Source: Oceanimonas sp. GK1 (lineage in GTDB: Bacteria > Pseudomonadota > Gammaproteobacteria > Enterobacterales > Aeromonadaceae). Taken from it: a DNA stretch of 64,000 bases. Both the position numbers and the translations under genes were made by a program. Shown here in pieces: positions 53,606 through 62,202 of this stretch. Position 1 is the stretch's first letter. Every line of letters begins with the position of its first letter. The DNA lies in contig NC_016745.1 in the NCBI RefSeq assembly GCF_000243075.1, positions 554,501-618,500 on the forward strand. Reading direction: 5' to 3'. The notes under the pieces were generated by a model. It was not told the DNA's origin. It was given only the letters and a program-made list of their open reading frames with translations, and ran no database searches.

Positions 53606-55381
53606 TCAGTCCAGCAGAGAGATAGCAGTAGGGGCGTCGGCACCCTTCTCGGCCAGCTCTTCGAACTCGTTGACGGCGTCAATTTCAACGCCCATGGAGA
53701 TGTTGGTCACGCGCTCCAGGATGACTTCAACCACCACCGGCACGGAGAATTCGGCCATCAGCTTCTTGGCTTCTTCCAAGGCCGGGGCAATGTCTTCCGG
53801 CTTGAATACGCGGATGGCCTTACAGCCCAGGCCTTCTACCACGGCCTTGTGATCCACACCGTACTCGCCCAGCTCCGGCGCGTTGATGTTCTCGAAGGAC
53901 AGCTGTACGCAGTAGTCCATGTCGAAGCCGCGCTGAGACTGACGGATCAGACCCAGGTAGGAGTTGTTCACCAGTACGTGAATGTAGGGCAGCTTGAACT
54001 GGGCGCCAACGGCCAGCTCTTCAATCATGAACTGGAAGTCGTAGTCACCGGACAGGGCAACAACCTGGCGGCCCGGCTCGGCGGCGCACACACCCAGGGC
54101 GGCCGGAATGGTCCAGCCCAGAGGGCCGGCCTGACCACAGTTGATCCAGTTGCGTGCCTTGTACACGTGCAGGAACTGGGCGGCAGCGATCTGGGACAGA
54201 CCGATGGTGGACACATAGGTGGTGTCGCGGCCAAAGGCCTTGTTCATTTCTTCGTAAACGCGCTGCGGCTTGACCGGGGTGTTCTCGAAGTGGGTCTTGC
54301 GCTGCAGGGTGCGCTTGCGCTCCTGACACTCGGCAACCCAGGCGCTGCGGTCTTTCAGTTTGCCGGCGGCTTTCCACTCTTTGGCCACTTCAATGAACAG
54401 CTCCAGGGCGGCCTTGGCGTCGGACACGATGCCCAGATCCGGACCGAATACACGACCAATCTGGGTCGGCTCGATGTCCACGTGCACGAACTTGCGGCCC
54501 TTGGTGTACACCTCTACGGAGCCGGTGTGACGGTTGGCCCAGCGGTTACCCATGCCCAGCACGAAGTCGGAGGCCAGCAGGTTGGCGTTGCCGTAACGGT
54601 GAGAGGTCTGCAGACCGCACATGCCGGCCATCAGCTCGTGATCGTCCGGAATGGTGCCCCAGCCCATCAGGGTCGGAATCACCGGTACGTTCAGCACTTC
54701 GGCGAACTCGGTCAGCAGGTCGGCGGCGTCGGCGTTGATCACACCACCACCGGATACCAGCAGCGGCTTGTCGGCGTCGTTCAGCATGGTCAGGGCTTTT
54801 TCAACCTGAATGCGGGTGGCGGCCGGCTTGTAGGGCGTCATCGGCTGATAGGCTTCCGGATCGAATTCGATCTCGGCCATCTGTACGTCGAAGGGCAGGT
54901 CGATCAGCACGGGGCCCGGACGGCCGGAGCGCATGATGTGGAAGGCCTGCTGGAATACACCGGGAACCTGACCCGGCTCCAGTACGGTAACGGCCCACTT
55001 GGAGACCGGCTTGGCGATGGACTCGATGTCCACGGCCTGGAAGTCTTCCTTGTGCATACGGGCACGGGGCGCCTGGCCGGTGATGCACAGGATCGGAATG
55101 GAGTCGGCAGAAGCGGAGTACAGACCGGTGATCATGTCGGTGCCGGCAGGGCCGGAGGTACCGATACAGACACCGATGTTGCCCGGGTTGGCACGGGTGT
55201 AGCCTTCGGCCATGTGAGACGCGCCTTCAACGTGGCGGGCCAGCACGTGGCTGATGGAGCCGAGACCCTTCAGCGCCGCGTAGAAGGGGTTGATGGCGGC
55301 GCCGGGAACGCCAAAGGCTTTGGTGACACCTTCCAGCTCCAGGATTTTAGCGGCCGCTTCGATTGCTTTCATTTTAGCCAT
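53606..55381 (-). CDS. gcl: Glyoxylate carboligase (tartronate semialdehyde synthase)
   Basis: 591-residue thiamine diphosphate and FAD enzyme that joins two glyoxylates with loss of CO2. It has Val51 in [14 protein letters not shown] in place of the ThDP-activating Glu of related enzymes, a known mark of Gcl. The ThDP motif is [39 protein letters not shown]. Length compares with E. coli Gcl (593), and translation should start at [10 protein letters not shown] rather than 25 codons upstream. First gene of the gcl-hyi-glxR-glycerate kinase operon. Confidence 0.97.
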   Translation of the reverse strand: MAKMKAIEAAAKILELEGVTKAFGVPGAAINPFYAALKGLGSISHVLARHVEGASHMAEGYTRANPGNIGVCIGTSGPAGTDMITGLYSASADSIPILCITGQAPRARMHKEDFQAVDIESIAKPVSKWAVTVLEPGQVPGVFQQAFHIMRSGRPGPVLIDLPFDVQMAEIEFDPEAYQPMTPYKPAATRIQVEKALTMLNDADKPLLVSGGGVINADAADLLTEFAEVLNVPVIPTLMGWGTIPDDHELMAGMCGLQTSHRYGNANLLASDFVLGMGNRWANRHTGSVEVYTKGRKFVHVDIEPTQIGRVFGPDLGIVSDAKAALELFIEVAKEWKAAGKLKDRSAWVAECQERKRTLQRKTHFENTPVKPQRVYEEMNKAFGRDTTYVSTIGLSQIAAAQFLHVYKARNWINCGQAGPLGWTIPAALGVCAAEPGRQVVALSGDYDFQFMIEELAVGAQFKLPYIHVLVNNSYLGLIRQSQRGFDMDYCVQLSFENINAPELGEYGVDHKAVVEGLGCKAIRVFKPEDIAPALEEAKKLMAEFSVPVVVEVILERVTNISMGVEIDAVNEFEELAEKGADAPTAISLLD

Positions 55382-55497
55382 GATGTGTATCCATTCATCT
55401 GAGGTGCTCTCGGCACCGTGTTGTTGTTTGTCGAAATGACAGTGGTGCGCAGCCACGTCTGGTGAGGACGCTTAACATCTACGCAACCCATACTCCG

Positions 55498-55525
55498 ATG
55501 ATACGAAAAAAAATGTGACGATCAA
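55498..55525 (-). promoter_or_regulatory. Putative promoter of the gcl operon
   Basis: On the minus strand, -35 TTGATC (55520-55525), a 16-base spacer and -10 TATCAT (55498-55503). Two TGGAAATG words at 55533-55540 and 55553-55560, exactly 20 bp apart, lie right upstream and may bind a regulator such as the IclR protein. Confidence 0.45.
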
Positions 55526-55560
55526 CAAGTTTTGGAAATGATTTTTATAATGTGGAAATG

Positions 55561-56057
55561 CCAGTGCAGGCAGTGGCCGGGTTCGGCGCCGAGGTGAGAA
55601 TGGCAAGATATTGTTTTTCATAACATATAGCCATCAGTCGCAGCCGCCTTGGTGATTACTGAAAAACGGCCTTCTTTTATGGAATGGCTTTCCTTCTTTG
55701 CCTGAAGAGGGTGCCGGTGGCGGATCGCCGCCCAGAGGAGCAGGCATCCGCAGTGCAGAAGTATAGTACAACTTTGTTGTTATATTGTATTCACTGATCA
55801 AGAACAAATGACGATCGATGTTGCGCCGCACCGTCACGTTAGTGAGCCGGACTCATCAGGTAACAGTGCCACCGCCGCGGCTCCGTCAAGACCTGGGCCG
55901 GCAAGGAAAAGGGTGGATTTTGCGCTGCACAAAAAAGTCCTTGAAAAAGATTTTTGTGCGGTGCAGTATTGGTCCTGCGCGCCAAATACAAGTGGTAGTG
56001 GGTTTTGCTGGCGTGCCGGACCACGGGTCCATACTCATTCATCAGGAGACGCCAACT
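55561..56057. other. gcl-phasin divergent intergenic region
   Basis: No gene is supported here. Features seen: ACAACTTTGTTGT inverted repeat at 55769-55781, and TGC-rich inverted words CTGCACAAAAAA (55925-55936) and TTTTTGTGCGGTGCAG (55951-55966). PhaR proteins bind TGC-rich sites before phasin genes, so the second pair is a candidate PhaR operator. The long frame that runs into the phasin gene from 55818 has no plausible start. Confidence 0.5.
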
Positions 56058-56702
56058 ATGTCATGGTTTGATATTGCAAAACTGCAGAAAGCGCAACAGG
56101 ACAACCTCGCTCTGGTTCAGAGCCTCGGCACCAGCCTGCTGGCGGGAGCGGAAAAACTGGGTCAGCTGCAACTGAAAGCGCTGACCGATCTCAGCACCAC
56201 CCAGTTCGACTACGCCGGCAAGCTGCTGGCGGTACGTGATGCCAAGGCCCTGGCCGAGCTCAATCATGCCGTATTTGGCCCCAGCGCCCTGCTGGAGCGC
56301 CAGCTCGACTTCAACCGTGAGGTTTTCGCGCTGATGGCCGATGCCCAGCAGCAGCTCGGCAACTATGGCGAACAGCAGTGGGCCGCCGGCAGCAAGCAGG
56401 TGGACGAGTGGGTTGAGCAGTTTGCCGCCCATGCCCCGGCCGGCTCCGAGCCCGCCGTCAGTGCCATCAAGCAGGCGGTGAGCCAGGCCAATGAAGCCCG
56501 CGAAGGCGCCCAGAAGGCCGCCAAAGACGCCGCCGACATCGCCGACAAGGTGATCAAGCAGGCCGCCGAGCAGTCCGAAAAGGCCGCCCGTCAGGTGGCC
56601 GAAGCCACCGAAAAGGGCATCAGTGCCGTGACGGCCGCGGCCAACAACACCGCCGCCGCTGCCGCCAAGAGCAATGCCCGCGGTGCTGCCAAGGCAAACT
56701 GA
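56058..56702 (+). CDS. Phasin family protein
   Basis: 214-residue amphipathic helical protein that coats polyhydroxyalkanoate granules. The N-terminus (MSWFDIAKLQKAQQDNLALVQSLGTSLLAGAEKLGQLQ) is the phasin_2 signature and the C-terminus is a long Ala/Lys/Glu-rich coiled coil (KAAKDAADIADKVIKQAAEQSEKAARQVAEATEK). AGGAG lies before the ATG. The PHA repressor phaR is 750 bases downstream, and a TGC-rich repeat lies upstream. The PHA synthase gene is not in the window. Confidence 0.9.
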   Translation: MSWFDIAKLQKAQQDNLALVQSLGTSLLAGAEKLGQLQLKALTDLSTTQFDYAGKLLAVRDAKALAELNHAVFGPSALLERQLDFNREVFALMADAQQQLGNYGEQQWAAGSKQVDEWVEQFAAHAPAGSEPAVSAIKQAVSQANEAREGAQKAAKDAADIADKVIKQAAEQSEKAARQVAEATEKGISAVTAAANNTAAAAAKSNARGAAKAN

Positions 56703-56837
56703 GACGAAGACCAATAACAGAGCTGTTATCTCGTTTGGACGGCAGGGGCGACCCTGCCGTCTTTTTCTGTTTTATGGGCCTGCCGGGGGCTTCTGTTATG
56801 ATGCGCGGGTTTCTAGACACGAGTAACAGGACAACCC

Positions 56838-57320
56838 ATGCAAATTGCAAACGATACCGTGGTGCAGTTCAACTACACCCTGAAGGACGAACAGGGCGAG
56901 GTGATGGACACCAACGAGGGCAAGGCCCCGCTGGCCTATCTGCACGGCCACAACAACATGCTGGAAGGGCTGGAAAAGGCGCTGGCCGGCAAAAATGAAG
57001 GCGACCGCTTCAGCGTGACCCTGGCACCGGCCGAGGCCTATGGGGAGCGGGACGAGAGCCTGATCCAGCGGGTGTCCGTTCGTCACCTGCAGGGCGCCAA
57101 GCGCTGGGAGCCGGGCATGGTGGCCCTGGTGCACACCGAGAACGGCCCGCGCCAGGTGGTGGTGGTGAAGGTGGGTCGCTTTATGGCCGACGTGGATCTC
57201 AACCACCTGCTGGCCGGTCGCACCCTGACCTTTGATCTGGAGATCGTCTCGGTACGCGCCGCCACCGAAGAAGAGCGGGAGCATGGCCATGCTCACGGCG
57301 AAGGCGGTCACCAGCACTGA
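56838..57320 (+). CDS. FKBP-type peptidyl-prolyl isomerase, SlyD-like
   Basis: 160-residue two-domain isomerase/chaperone. FKBP half-motifs at residues 1-65 (VVQFNYTLKDEQGEVMDTN, PLAYLHGHNNMLEGLEKALAGKNEGDRF) and 120-145 (ADVDLNHLLAGRTLTFDLEIVSV) flank an insert-in-flap domain. The His-rich tail is short (EHGHAHGEGGHQH) compared with E. coli SlyD, suggesting weaker nickel binding. NHLLAG replaces the usual NHPLAG. Confidence 0.92.
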   Translation: MQIANDTVVQFNYTLKDEQGEVMDTNEGKAPLAYLHGHNNMLEGLEKALAGKNEGDRFSVTLAPAEAYGERDESLIQRVSVRHLQGAKRWEPGMVALVHTENGPRQVVVVKVGRFMADVDLNHLLAGRTLTFDLEIVSVRAATEEEREHGHAHGEGGHQH

Positions 57321-57330
57321 GTTGACTTAT

Positions 57331-57420
57331 GGAGCGCGGGCAGCTTGCCCGCAAATTGCCGCGTAGCGGCAAAAATAAAGAGGCCGTCGGGCGCTGATGC
57401 AGGCTGGCAGCCTGCGCTCC
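57331..57420. repeat. Three-hairpin element closed by an outer stem
   Basis: GGAGC (57331-57335) pairs with GCTCC (57416-57420). Inside lie three perfect hairpins with 7-bp stems and 3-base loops: GCGGGCA/TGCCCGC, TTGCCGC/GCGGCAA and GCAGGCT/AGCCTGC. The layout resembles a multi-branched RNA or cruciform repeat element; it is not a simple terminator. Confidence 0.75.
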
Positions 57421-57441
57421 ACTGAAGCCAGGCAAGCCTGA

Positions 57442-57474
57442 AGACGGCGGGGGTTATTCCTCGCCGTCTTTTTT
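57442..57474 (+). terminator. Terminator behind the SlyD-like gene
   Basis: AGACGGCG, loop, CGCCGTCT followed by TTTTT on the plus strand. The right arm lies within the last codons of the convergent phaR gene. Confidence 0.7.
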
Positions 57475-57978
57475 GTCCTTGTCGTGCGGCTCCGGGCTGC
57501 CGCCCAGGCCGCCGAACAGGCCGAACATGTTCTGGGTATTGAGGTAAAGCTGGCGGGACTGCTCCACATACTGGCGCATCATTTCCTGCATCATGGGCAC
57601 CTGGCCCTGCATGAAGTCGGTCCAGGCCTTGGTGGACTGCATGCCGGCCTGGGTCTGCACCTCAATCATCGACTGAATGCTTTCGTCCAGGTAACTGCCC
57701 AGCACGCCCTGAAAGGGGCCGTAGAAACGAATGATGTTCTTCAGCATGTCGCTGGAAAAGATGGGGTCACCGCCGCTTTCCGCTTCCTGAATAATCTGCA
57801 GCAAAATGCTGCGGGTAATGTCTTCGCCGGTCTTGGCGTCCACCACCTGAAAGGGCTCTTCTTCCTGCACCAGCCGGCGAATGTCGGCCAGGGTGACGTG
57901 GCTGCTGGTGTGGCTGTCATACAGGCGGCGGTTGGGGTATTTCTTGATGGTGCGAAGACTGTCTTGGGATTTTGACAT
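57454..57978 (-). CDS. phaR: Polyhydroxyalkanoate synthesis regulator PhaR
   Basis: 174 residues. The N-terminal PHB/PHA DNA-binding domain (RTIKKYPNRRLYDSHTSSHVTLADIRRLVQEEEPFQVVDAKTGEDITRSILLQII) is diagnostic; two copies of the PHB_acc domain follow (FYGPFQGVLGSYLDESI). PhaR represses phasin genes and is released from DNA by binding PHA granules. The C-terminus is short and acidic. It lies next to the phasin gene, convergent with the SlyD-like gene. Confidence 0.95.
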   Translation of the reverse strand: MSKSQDSLRTIKKYPNRRLYDSHTSSHVTLADIRRLVQEEEPFQVVDAKTGEDITRSILLQIIQEAESGGDPIFSSDMLKNIIRFYGPFQGVLGSYLDESIQSMIEVQTQAGMQSTKAWTDFMQGQVPMMQEMMRQYVEQSRQLYLNTQNMFGLFGGLGGSPEPHDKDKKDGEE

Positions 57979-58035
57979 GCGACACGGGCCCTGAAAAAAG
58001 AATAACGGTCAGTGTATCCCAATCGTGCAGGGGGC

Positions 58036-59436
58036 TCAATTTGGCGGGCGGGGCAGCCACACCTCGGCTTCCAGTCCGCCGTCGGGATGATTGTGCAGCC
58101 TTACCCGGCCCCGGTGCAGGTTCGCCGCCCGGCGTACGATGGCCAGCCCCAGTCCGGCGCCGTCGCCCTGTTGCGGGTTGCCCCGGTAAAAGCGTTGCCA
58201 CAGCCGGGGCAGCTGTTCGGGCGCAATGCCGGGGCCGCTGTCGTGAATGCAGACCCGGTAGTGATCCTCGTCGCCGTTAAGGCTCACGGCGATGGTGCCC
58301 CCGGGTGGGGTATAGCGAATGGCGTTGTCGAGCAGGTTGCCAAACAGCAGGCCAAGCAGCACCGGCTGGCCTTCAAAGGGCGCTTCGAACTCGGCATGCA
58401 GGCTCAGGGTCTGGTGTTTTTCCAGTGCCAGCGGGGTCAGCTCGGCCAGGGTGTCGCGCAGCAGCCGGTCCAGACGCAGGGGCGCGCGCTCAATGTCCTG
58501 CTGGTTGTCCAGCCGGGCCTGGGTGAGCAGTTGCTGCACCAGCCGGTCGCTGCGTCTCAGCGCCCGCAGCGCCTTGTGCAGGGACTGATCCCGCTGGGTG
58601 TCATCGCGGGCATTGAGGGCGTTTTCCACGTGAATGCGCAGCACCGCCAGCGGGGTTTTCAGCTCGTGGGCGGCCTCGTTGGTGAACTGCTGCTCCCGCT
58701 CCAGGGCGTCGGCCAGGGCCCGCATCAGCCGGTTCAGCTCGGTCGTCAGCGGGCTCAGCTCCTCCACTTGAACGCCGGGCAACGGGCTCAAATTGGCCGG
58801 GTGACGCCGGCCGATATCCTGGGTCAGCCGGCGCAGCGGACGCAGCCCTCGGCGCACCAGCCCCCACAGCAACAACAGCAGCAGCGGCAGCGCCACCAGC
58901 GGCGGCAGAATGGCACGCAGCGCCAGCTTGCTGGCCAGCTCGCCGCGCACATCGTCGCGCTCGGCCACCACCAGCCAGCGGGCGGTCTGGCCGTCCTGCA
59001 GGGTAAAGGTGCGCCAGTCGTGATCCTGATCCCGGCCGCCGGCAAAGCCGGGTTGCAGCGCCACCAGCTGAACGGGCGGCGCTTCCGGCGAGCGCAGCAG
59101 CAAGCGGCCGTCGCCATCAAACAGCTGGAAATAGAGCTTGCCCTCATACTCGTGGCCGAGGGGGGTGGCTTCGTCGTCTTGAGCCACCGGGAGCACCGCC
59201 GGCAGATTGCCGTGCCAGTCCGGATAGACGGCGTCGCCGTCCGGCGGTACCTCGCTGTGTTGCAGGTAGTCGTTCAGCAGCCGCTGGGTAATGCGGGCGG
59301 ACTGGGCCAGGCGGGCGTCGAACAGTTCTTCCAGCTCATGGCTGGCGTCCAGATAGCCCACCAGGGCGCCGGCGGCCAGCACTGTGCTCACCACCAGCAG
59401 CACCCCGGCCAGCAAAAAACGGCGAATGGAGCGCAT
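58036..59436 (-). CDS. Sensor histidine kinase, QseC/PmrB type
   Basis: 466-residue inner membrane kinase: helix 1 (residues 8-28), periplasmic loop to about residue 160, helix 2 (ALRAILPPLVALPLLLLLLWGLV), HAMP region, HisKA with NEAAHELKTPLAVLRIH, and HATPase boxes GNLLDNAIRYTP, HDSGPGIAPEQLP and GAGLGLAIVRR. Its start overlaps the response regulator stop by one base. The signal is unknown; co-transcription with the five upstream genes suggests it may sense something linked to them. Confidence 0.93.
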   Translation of the reverse strand: MRSIRRFLLAGVLLVVSTVLAAGALVGYLDASHELEELFDARLAQSARITQRLLNDYLQHSEVPPDGDAVYPDWHGNLPAVLPVAQDDEATPLGHEYEGKLYFQLFDGDGRLLLRSPEAPPVQLVALQPGFAGGRDQDHDWRTFTLQDGQTARWLVVAERDDVRGELASKLALRAILPPLVALPLLLLLLWGLVRRGLRPLRRLTQDIGRRHPANLSPLPGVQVEELSPLTTELNRLMRALADALEREQQFTNEAAHELKTPLAVLRIHVENALNARDDTQRDQSLHKALRALRRSDRLVQQLLTQARLDNQQDIERAPLRLDRLLRDTLAELTPLALEKHQTLSLHAEFEAPFEGQPVLLGLLFGNLLDNAIRYTPPGGTIAVSLNGDEDHYRVCIHDSGPGIAPEQLPRLWQRFYRGNPQQGDGAGLGLAIVRRAANLHRGRVRLHNHPDGGLEAEVWLPRPPN

Positions 59437-60101
59437 CAGTTGCCGGCCCGTTCAATGAGGTAGCCGACGCCGCGAATATTGCGAATGAGCCCTGAGTCTA
59501 TTTTTTTGCGCAGGTGGTGAATGTGCACCTCCACCGCATTACTGGCGGCCCCGGGCTCCCAGCCATACAGGCGTTGTTCCAGCTGCTCCTTGCTGAACAC
59601 CCGGCCGGCGCCGAGCACCAGCTCCTGCAGCAGCTTGTATTCGTGGGGCGTGAGCCGCACCGGTTCACCCCGCCAGCGGGCCTCGCGGGCATCGGGGAAC
59701 AGCTCCAGTTCGCCGTGGCGCACCACCGGCTGCATCTGGCCCTGGTGGCGCCGGGTCAGGGCGCGCAGCCGGGCGTTCAGCTCCTGCAGGGCGAAGGGCT
59801 TGACCAAATAGTCGTCGGCGCCGCCGTCCAGCCCGCGCACCCGGTCGTCCAGGGCATCCCGGGCGGTCAGGATCAGCACCGGCAGACCGTGGCCGGCCCG
59901 GCGCAGCCGTTGCAGCAGTTGCTGGCCGTCGATGTCGGGCAGGTTCAGATCCAGTACCAGGGCGGCGAACTCCTCGTTGCGCAAGGCGTCCAGGGCCGGC
60001 AGGCCGGTGGTTAGCCAGTCCACCGTGTAGCCGGCGGCACGCAAGGCATCCACCAGGCCGTCGCCCAGCATGAGATCGTCTTCCACCAGCAATATGCGCA
60101 T
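59436..60101 (-). CDS. Response regulator, OmpR/PhoB family (QseB type)
   Basis: 221 residues. Receiver domain with phosphoacceptor Asp51 (LVLDLNLPDIDG), TARD and VKPF motifs, and a C-terminal OmpR winged helix (LTPHEYKLLQELVLGAGRVFSKEQLEQRLYG ... IHHLRKKI). The frame is open 27 codons upstream, but MRILLVEDD is the family start. The TPR protein gene ends 34 bases upstream. Confidence 0.94.
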   Translation of the reverse strand: MRILLVEDDLMLGDGLVDALRAAGYTVDWLTTGLPALDALRNEEFAALVLDLNLPDIDGQQLLQRLRRAGHGLPVLILTARDALDDRVRGLDGGADDYLVKPFALQELNARLRALTRRHQGQMQPVVRHGELELFPDAREARWRGEPVRLTPHEYKLLQELVLGAGRVFSKEQLEQRLYGWEPGAASNAVEVHIHHLRKKIDSGLIRNIRGVGYLIERAGN

Positions 60102-60135
60102 TCGGCGTGCTTCCTTGGCCTTTGATGGAGTTACG

Positions 60136-60747
60136 TTAAAGCCTGCCGAGCCGCGCTTCAATCTCTTTGCGCCGGCCCGCATCCGCCAGCTCCCGGCCCG
60201 GACGGGCCGGCGCCTGCAGCGCTTTTTCCAGATAGCGGCGGGCCTCGGCCTTGTTACCCTGATCCAGCAAAAAGTCGCCGTAGAAGAAATTGGGATCTAT
60301 GCCGTCGGGGTTGATGGCCAGCGCCTTGCGCAGCAGCTCGCCGGCCTTGTCGTCGTCGCCAAAGCCCACCGGCCAGCCCGGCACCTGGTAGTAGAGCGAG
60401 CCCAGGCTGGTGTAGGCGGAGCCGTCGAGGGCGCCCTCGTCCATGGTCAGCGCCTTTTCCAGCCGGCTGCGGGCATCCTTCACCAGCGGAAGCGCCCCCA
60501 GGCCTCCTTTGGCGCCGGCCCAGGTGCTCTTGACGATGGCCGACCAGATAAGCAGATCGGTGCGCTCCGGGTTGGCAGAACTGGCCAGATCCGCCTGGAT
60601 GCTGAGGGCCTTCAGGCAGCTTTCACGTTCGGCGTCGGCCACCCGGTACTGGCATTCGGCCCACCGGTGCTGAATCGGCTCCAGCCGGTCGGCGGCATGG
60701 GCCGCGGGCAGGGTGAACAGGGCAATCAGCAGCATGGCTTTGTTCAT
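60136..60747 (-). CDS. Exported TPR-repeat protein
   Basis: 203 residues with a signal peptide (MNKAMLLIALFTLPAAHA) and helix-turn-helix repeats of the tetratricopeptide type (about residues 95-180, LEKALTMDEGALDGSAYTSLGSLYYQVPGWPVGFGDDDKAGELLRKALAINPDGIDPNFF...). It is probably a periplasmic scaffold or assembly factor. The start overlaps the SDR gene stop as ATGA. It is the fifth gene in a coupled series; the function is unknown. Confidence 0.8.
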   Translation of the reverse strand: MNKAMLLIALFTLPAAHAADRLEPIQHRWAECQYRVADAERESCLKALSIQADLASSANPERTDLLIWSAIVKSTWAGAKGGLGALPLVKDARSRLEKALTMDEGALDGSAYTSLGSLYYQVPGWPVGFGDDDKAGELLRKALAINPDGIDPNFFYGDFLLDQGNKAEARRYLEKALQAPARPGRELADAGRRKEIEARLGRL

Positions 60748-61553
60748 GAGGGTATCTCCTTGTCGGGCGAGTGCCCGGCAAAACGGGCAATGGTGGCCTG
60801 CTGACGGGCCAGGGCGCGGTCCAGCAGGCCGGGAAACAGGGCATTGAGGCGGACCAGCAGACACTCGGGCCAGCCCAGCCAGCGGCGTTTTTGCCGGCGT
60901 TGCAGGGCGATCAGTGCCTGCTCGGCGACCCATTCCGGGCTGTCGGTGTGGTTGCCGAGGGCGGCGTTGAGCTCGACGGTTGCCGGGCTGTTGAATTCGG
61001 TGCGGGTGGCCCGCGGGGCGAAATAGAGCACGGCCAGTCCGCTGCCGGCCAGCTCCCGGCCCAGGGCCTCGCTGAAGCCGCGCAGCCCGGCCTTGCCGGC
61101 GCAGTACACGCTGTAGCCGGGGTAGCCGATGGCGCCATAGGCCGAGCCCATGTTCAGGATCACGCCGGGTCGGCGCAGCCAGGGCAGCAGCTCGCGGGTG
61201 AGCAGCACCGGCACCGTCAGGTTGAGGGCAAGCTGCTCGGTCACGGCGGCCGCGCTCTGATCGGTCAGCCAGGCAAAGCGGCTGGTGCCGGCGTTGTGGA
61301 TCAGCACATCGAGGCCGCCCAGCTGCCGCACCTGCTGAACCAGCGCCCGGCGCTCCTCCGGGTTAAGCAGATCCGCCGCCAGTACCCGGTGTCGTTCGGT
61401 GTGGGGTAACTCGGCCAGCAGCCGGTTGAGCCGGGTGCGGTCCCGGCCCTGCAGCAACAGGCGAGCGCCGGCCAGGGCCAGCCGGTGCGCCAGGGCCGAG
61501 CCGATGCCGCCGCTGGCGCCGGTGAGCAGCACGGTTTGGTTATTCAGCGTCAT
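60744..61553 (-). CDS. Short-chain dehydrogenase/reductase (SDR)
   Basis: 269-residue classical SDR. Cofactor motif TGASGGIGSALAHRLA at residues 11-26, NAG motif HNAGTSR, catalytic Ser in LNMGSAYG and the YxxxK motif in YSVYCAGKAG. The arginine in LLLQGRDRTRLNRL after the second strand suggests NADP(H). The C-terminal extension (WPECLLVRLNALFPGLLDRAL) is hydrophobic and may contact a membrane or long-chain substrate. It overlaps the preceding oxidase-like gene by 14 bases. Confidence 0.9.
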   Translation of the reverse strand: MTLNNQTVLLTGASGGIGSALAHRLALAGARLLLQGRDRTRLNRLLAELPHTERHRVLAADLLNPEERRALVQQVRQLGGLDVLIHNAGTSRFAWLTDQSAAAVTEQLALNLTVPVLLTRELLPWLRRPGVILNMGSAYGAIGYPGYSVYCAGKAGLRGFSEALGRELAGSGLAVLYFAPRATRTEFNSPATVELNAALGNHTDSPEWVAEQALIALQRRQKRRWLGWPECLLVRLNALFPGLLDRALARQQATIARFAGHSPDKEIPS

Positions 61554-62202
61554 GTTCGCCCTCCAGGCCGCGCAGCATGTCGCCGTAGAGGCGATACACC
61601 ACCCTGGCCGCGTGCACGATGGCGGCCTGATCTGCCGGCTCGGCGACCCTGTCCATCAGCCCTTCAAAAAAGCGCAGGTGTTCCTTATCCAGGGCGCCGT
61701 GGGAGCTCAGGTAACTCATGGCCTGCGCGGGCAGTTGCAGCCCCTGTTGCAGTTGTTCGGCCACGGTCAGGGCGATGGCCACGCTGGTGCCTTCCAGCAC
61801 CTGCACCATGCCGAACAGCGCCATGGGGTTGTGACGGTCAATCTGGTGATAGAGAAAGGCCACCATCAGCTCGATGCTTCGCCCCGGGCTGCCATGGCGC
61901 ACCGCCTCGGCATCGCCGCCGCAGGCGCGAATGTCGTTCAGAATCCACTCCTGATGGCCGTATTCCTCGTCTATGTATTCCGCCAGGGCGCCGCGCACCC
62001 ACTCGTGGCTGTCGGGCAGGCGGGCGCCGGCGGCCATCAATAGCGGCACCGTATGGCGCACATGGTGGTAGGCCTGGGTGAGAAAGGCGATGTACTGGGT
62101 CCGCGAAATCTCGCCCCGCTGGCAGGCGGCAATGATGGGGGCACTGAGCAGGTATTCCCGATCGGCGGCGGTGTGCTGTTGCAGGCGCTGGTAAAAGCTC
62201 AT
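61540..62202 (-). CDS. Heme-oxygenase-like putative diiron oxidase (TenA/PqqC/CADD fold)
   Basis: 220-residue all-helical protein of the TenA/PqqC-like fold. His83, Glu137, His168, Asp172 and His175 (EEYGHQEW, VLEGTSVA, SSHGALDKEH) have the spacing I recall for the metal ligands of CADD (54 residues between the first two; H-x3-D-x2-H at the end); a sixth ligand could be Glu75 or Glu79. This makes a diiron oxidase of the UndA/CADD/SznF-like group likely rather than a thiaminase. The start overlaps the ligase stop by 4 bases. The long frame upstream is a shadow of the ligase gene. Confidence 0.8.
   Translation of the reverse strand: MSFYQRLQQHTAADREYLLSAPIIAACQRGEISRTQYIAFLTQAYHHVRHTVPLLMAAGARLPDSHEWVRGALAEYIDEEYGHQEWILNDIRACGGDAEAVRHGSPGRSIELMVAFLYHQIDRHNPMALFGMVQVLEGTSVAIALTVAEQLQQGLQLPAQAMSYLSSHGALDKEHLRFFEGLMDRVAEPADQAAIVHAARVVYRLYGDMLRGLEGEHDAE

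Noticed and set aside
55818-56057. N-terminal extension of the phasin gene
   Set aside because: The phasin signature and the AGGAG site both place the start at 56058; the upstream part is low-complexity and holds candidate operator repeats.
61540-61553. Frameshift or fusion between SDR and oxidase-like gene
   Set aside because: The 14-base overlap keeps complete proteins of normal length in different frames, so it is ordinary translational coupling.
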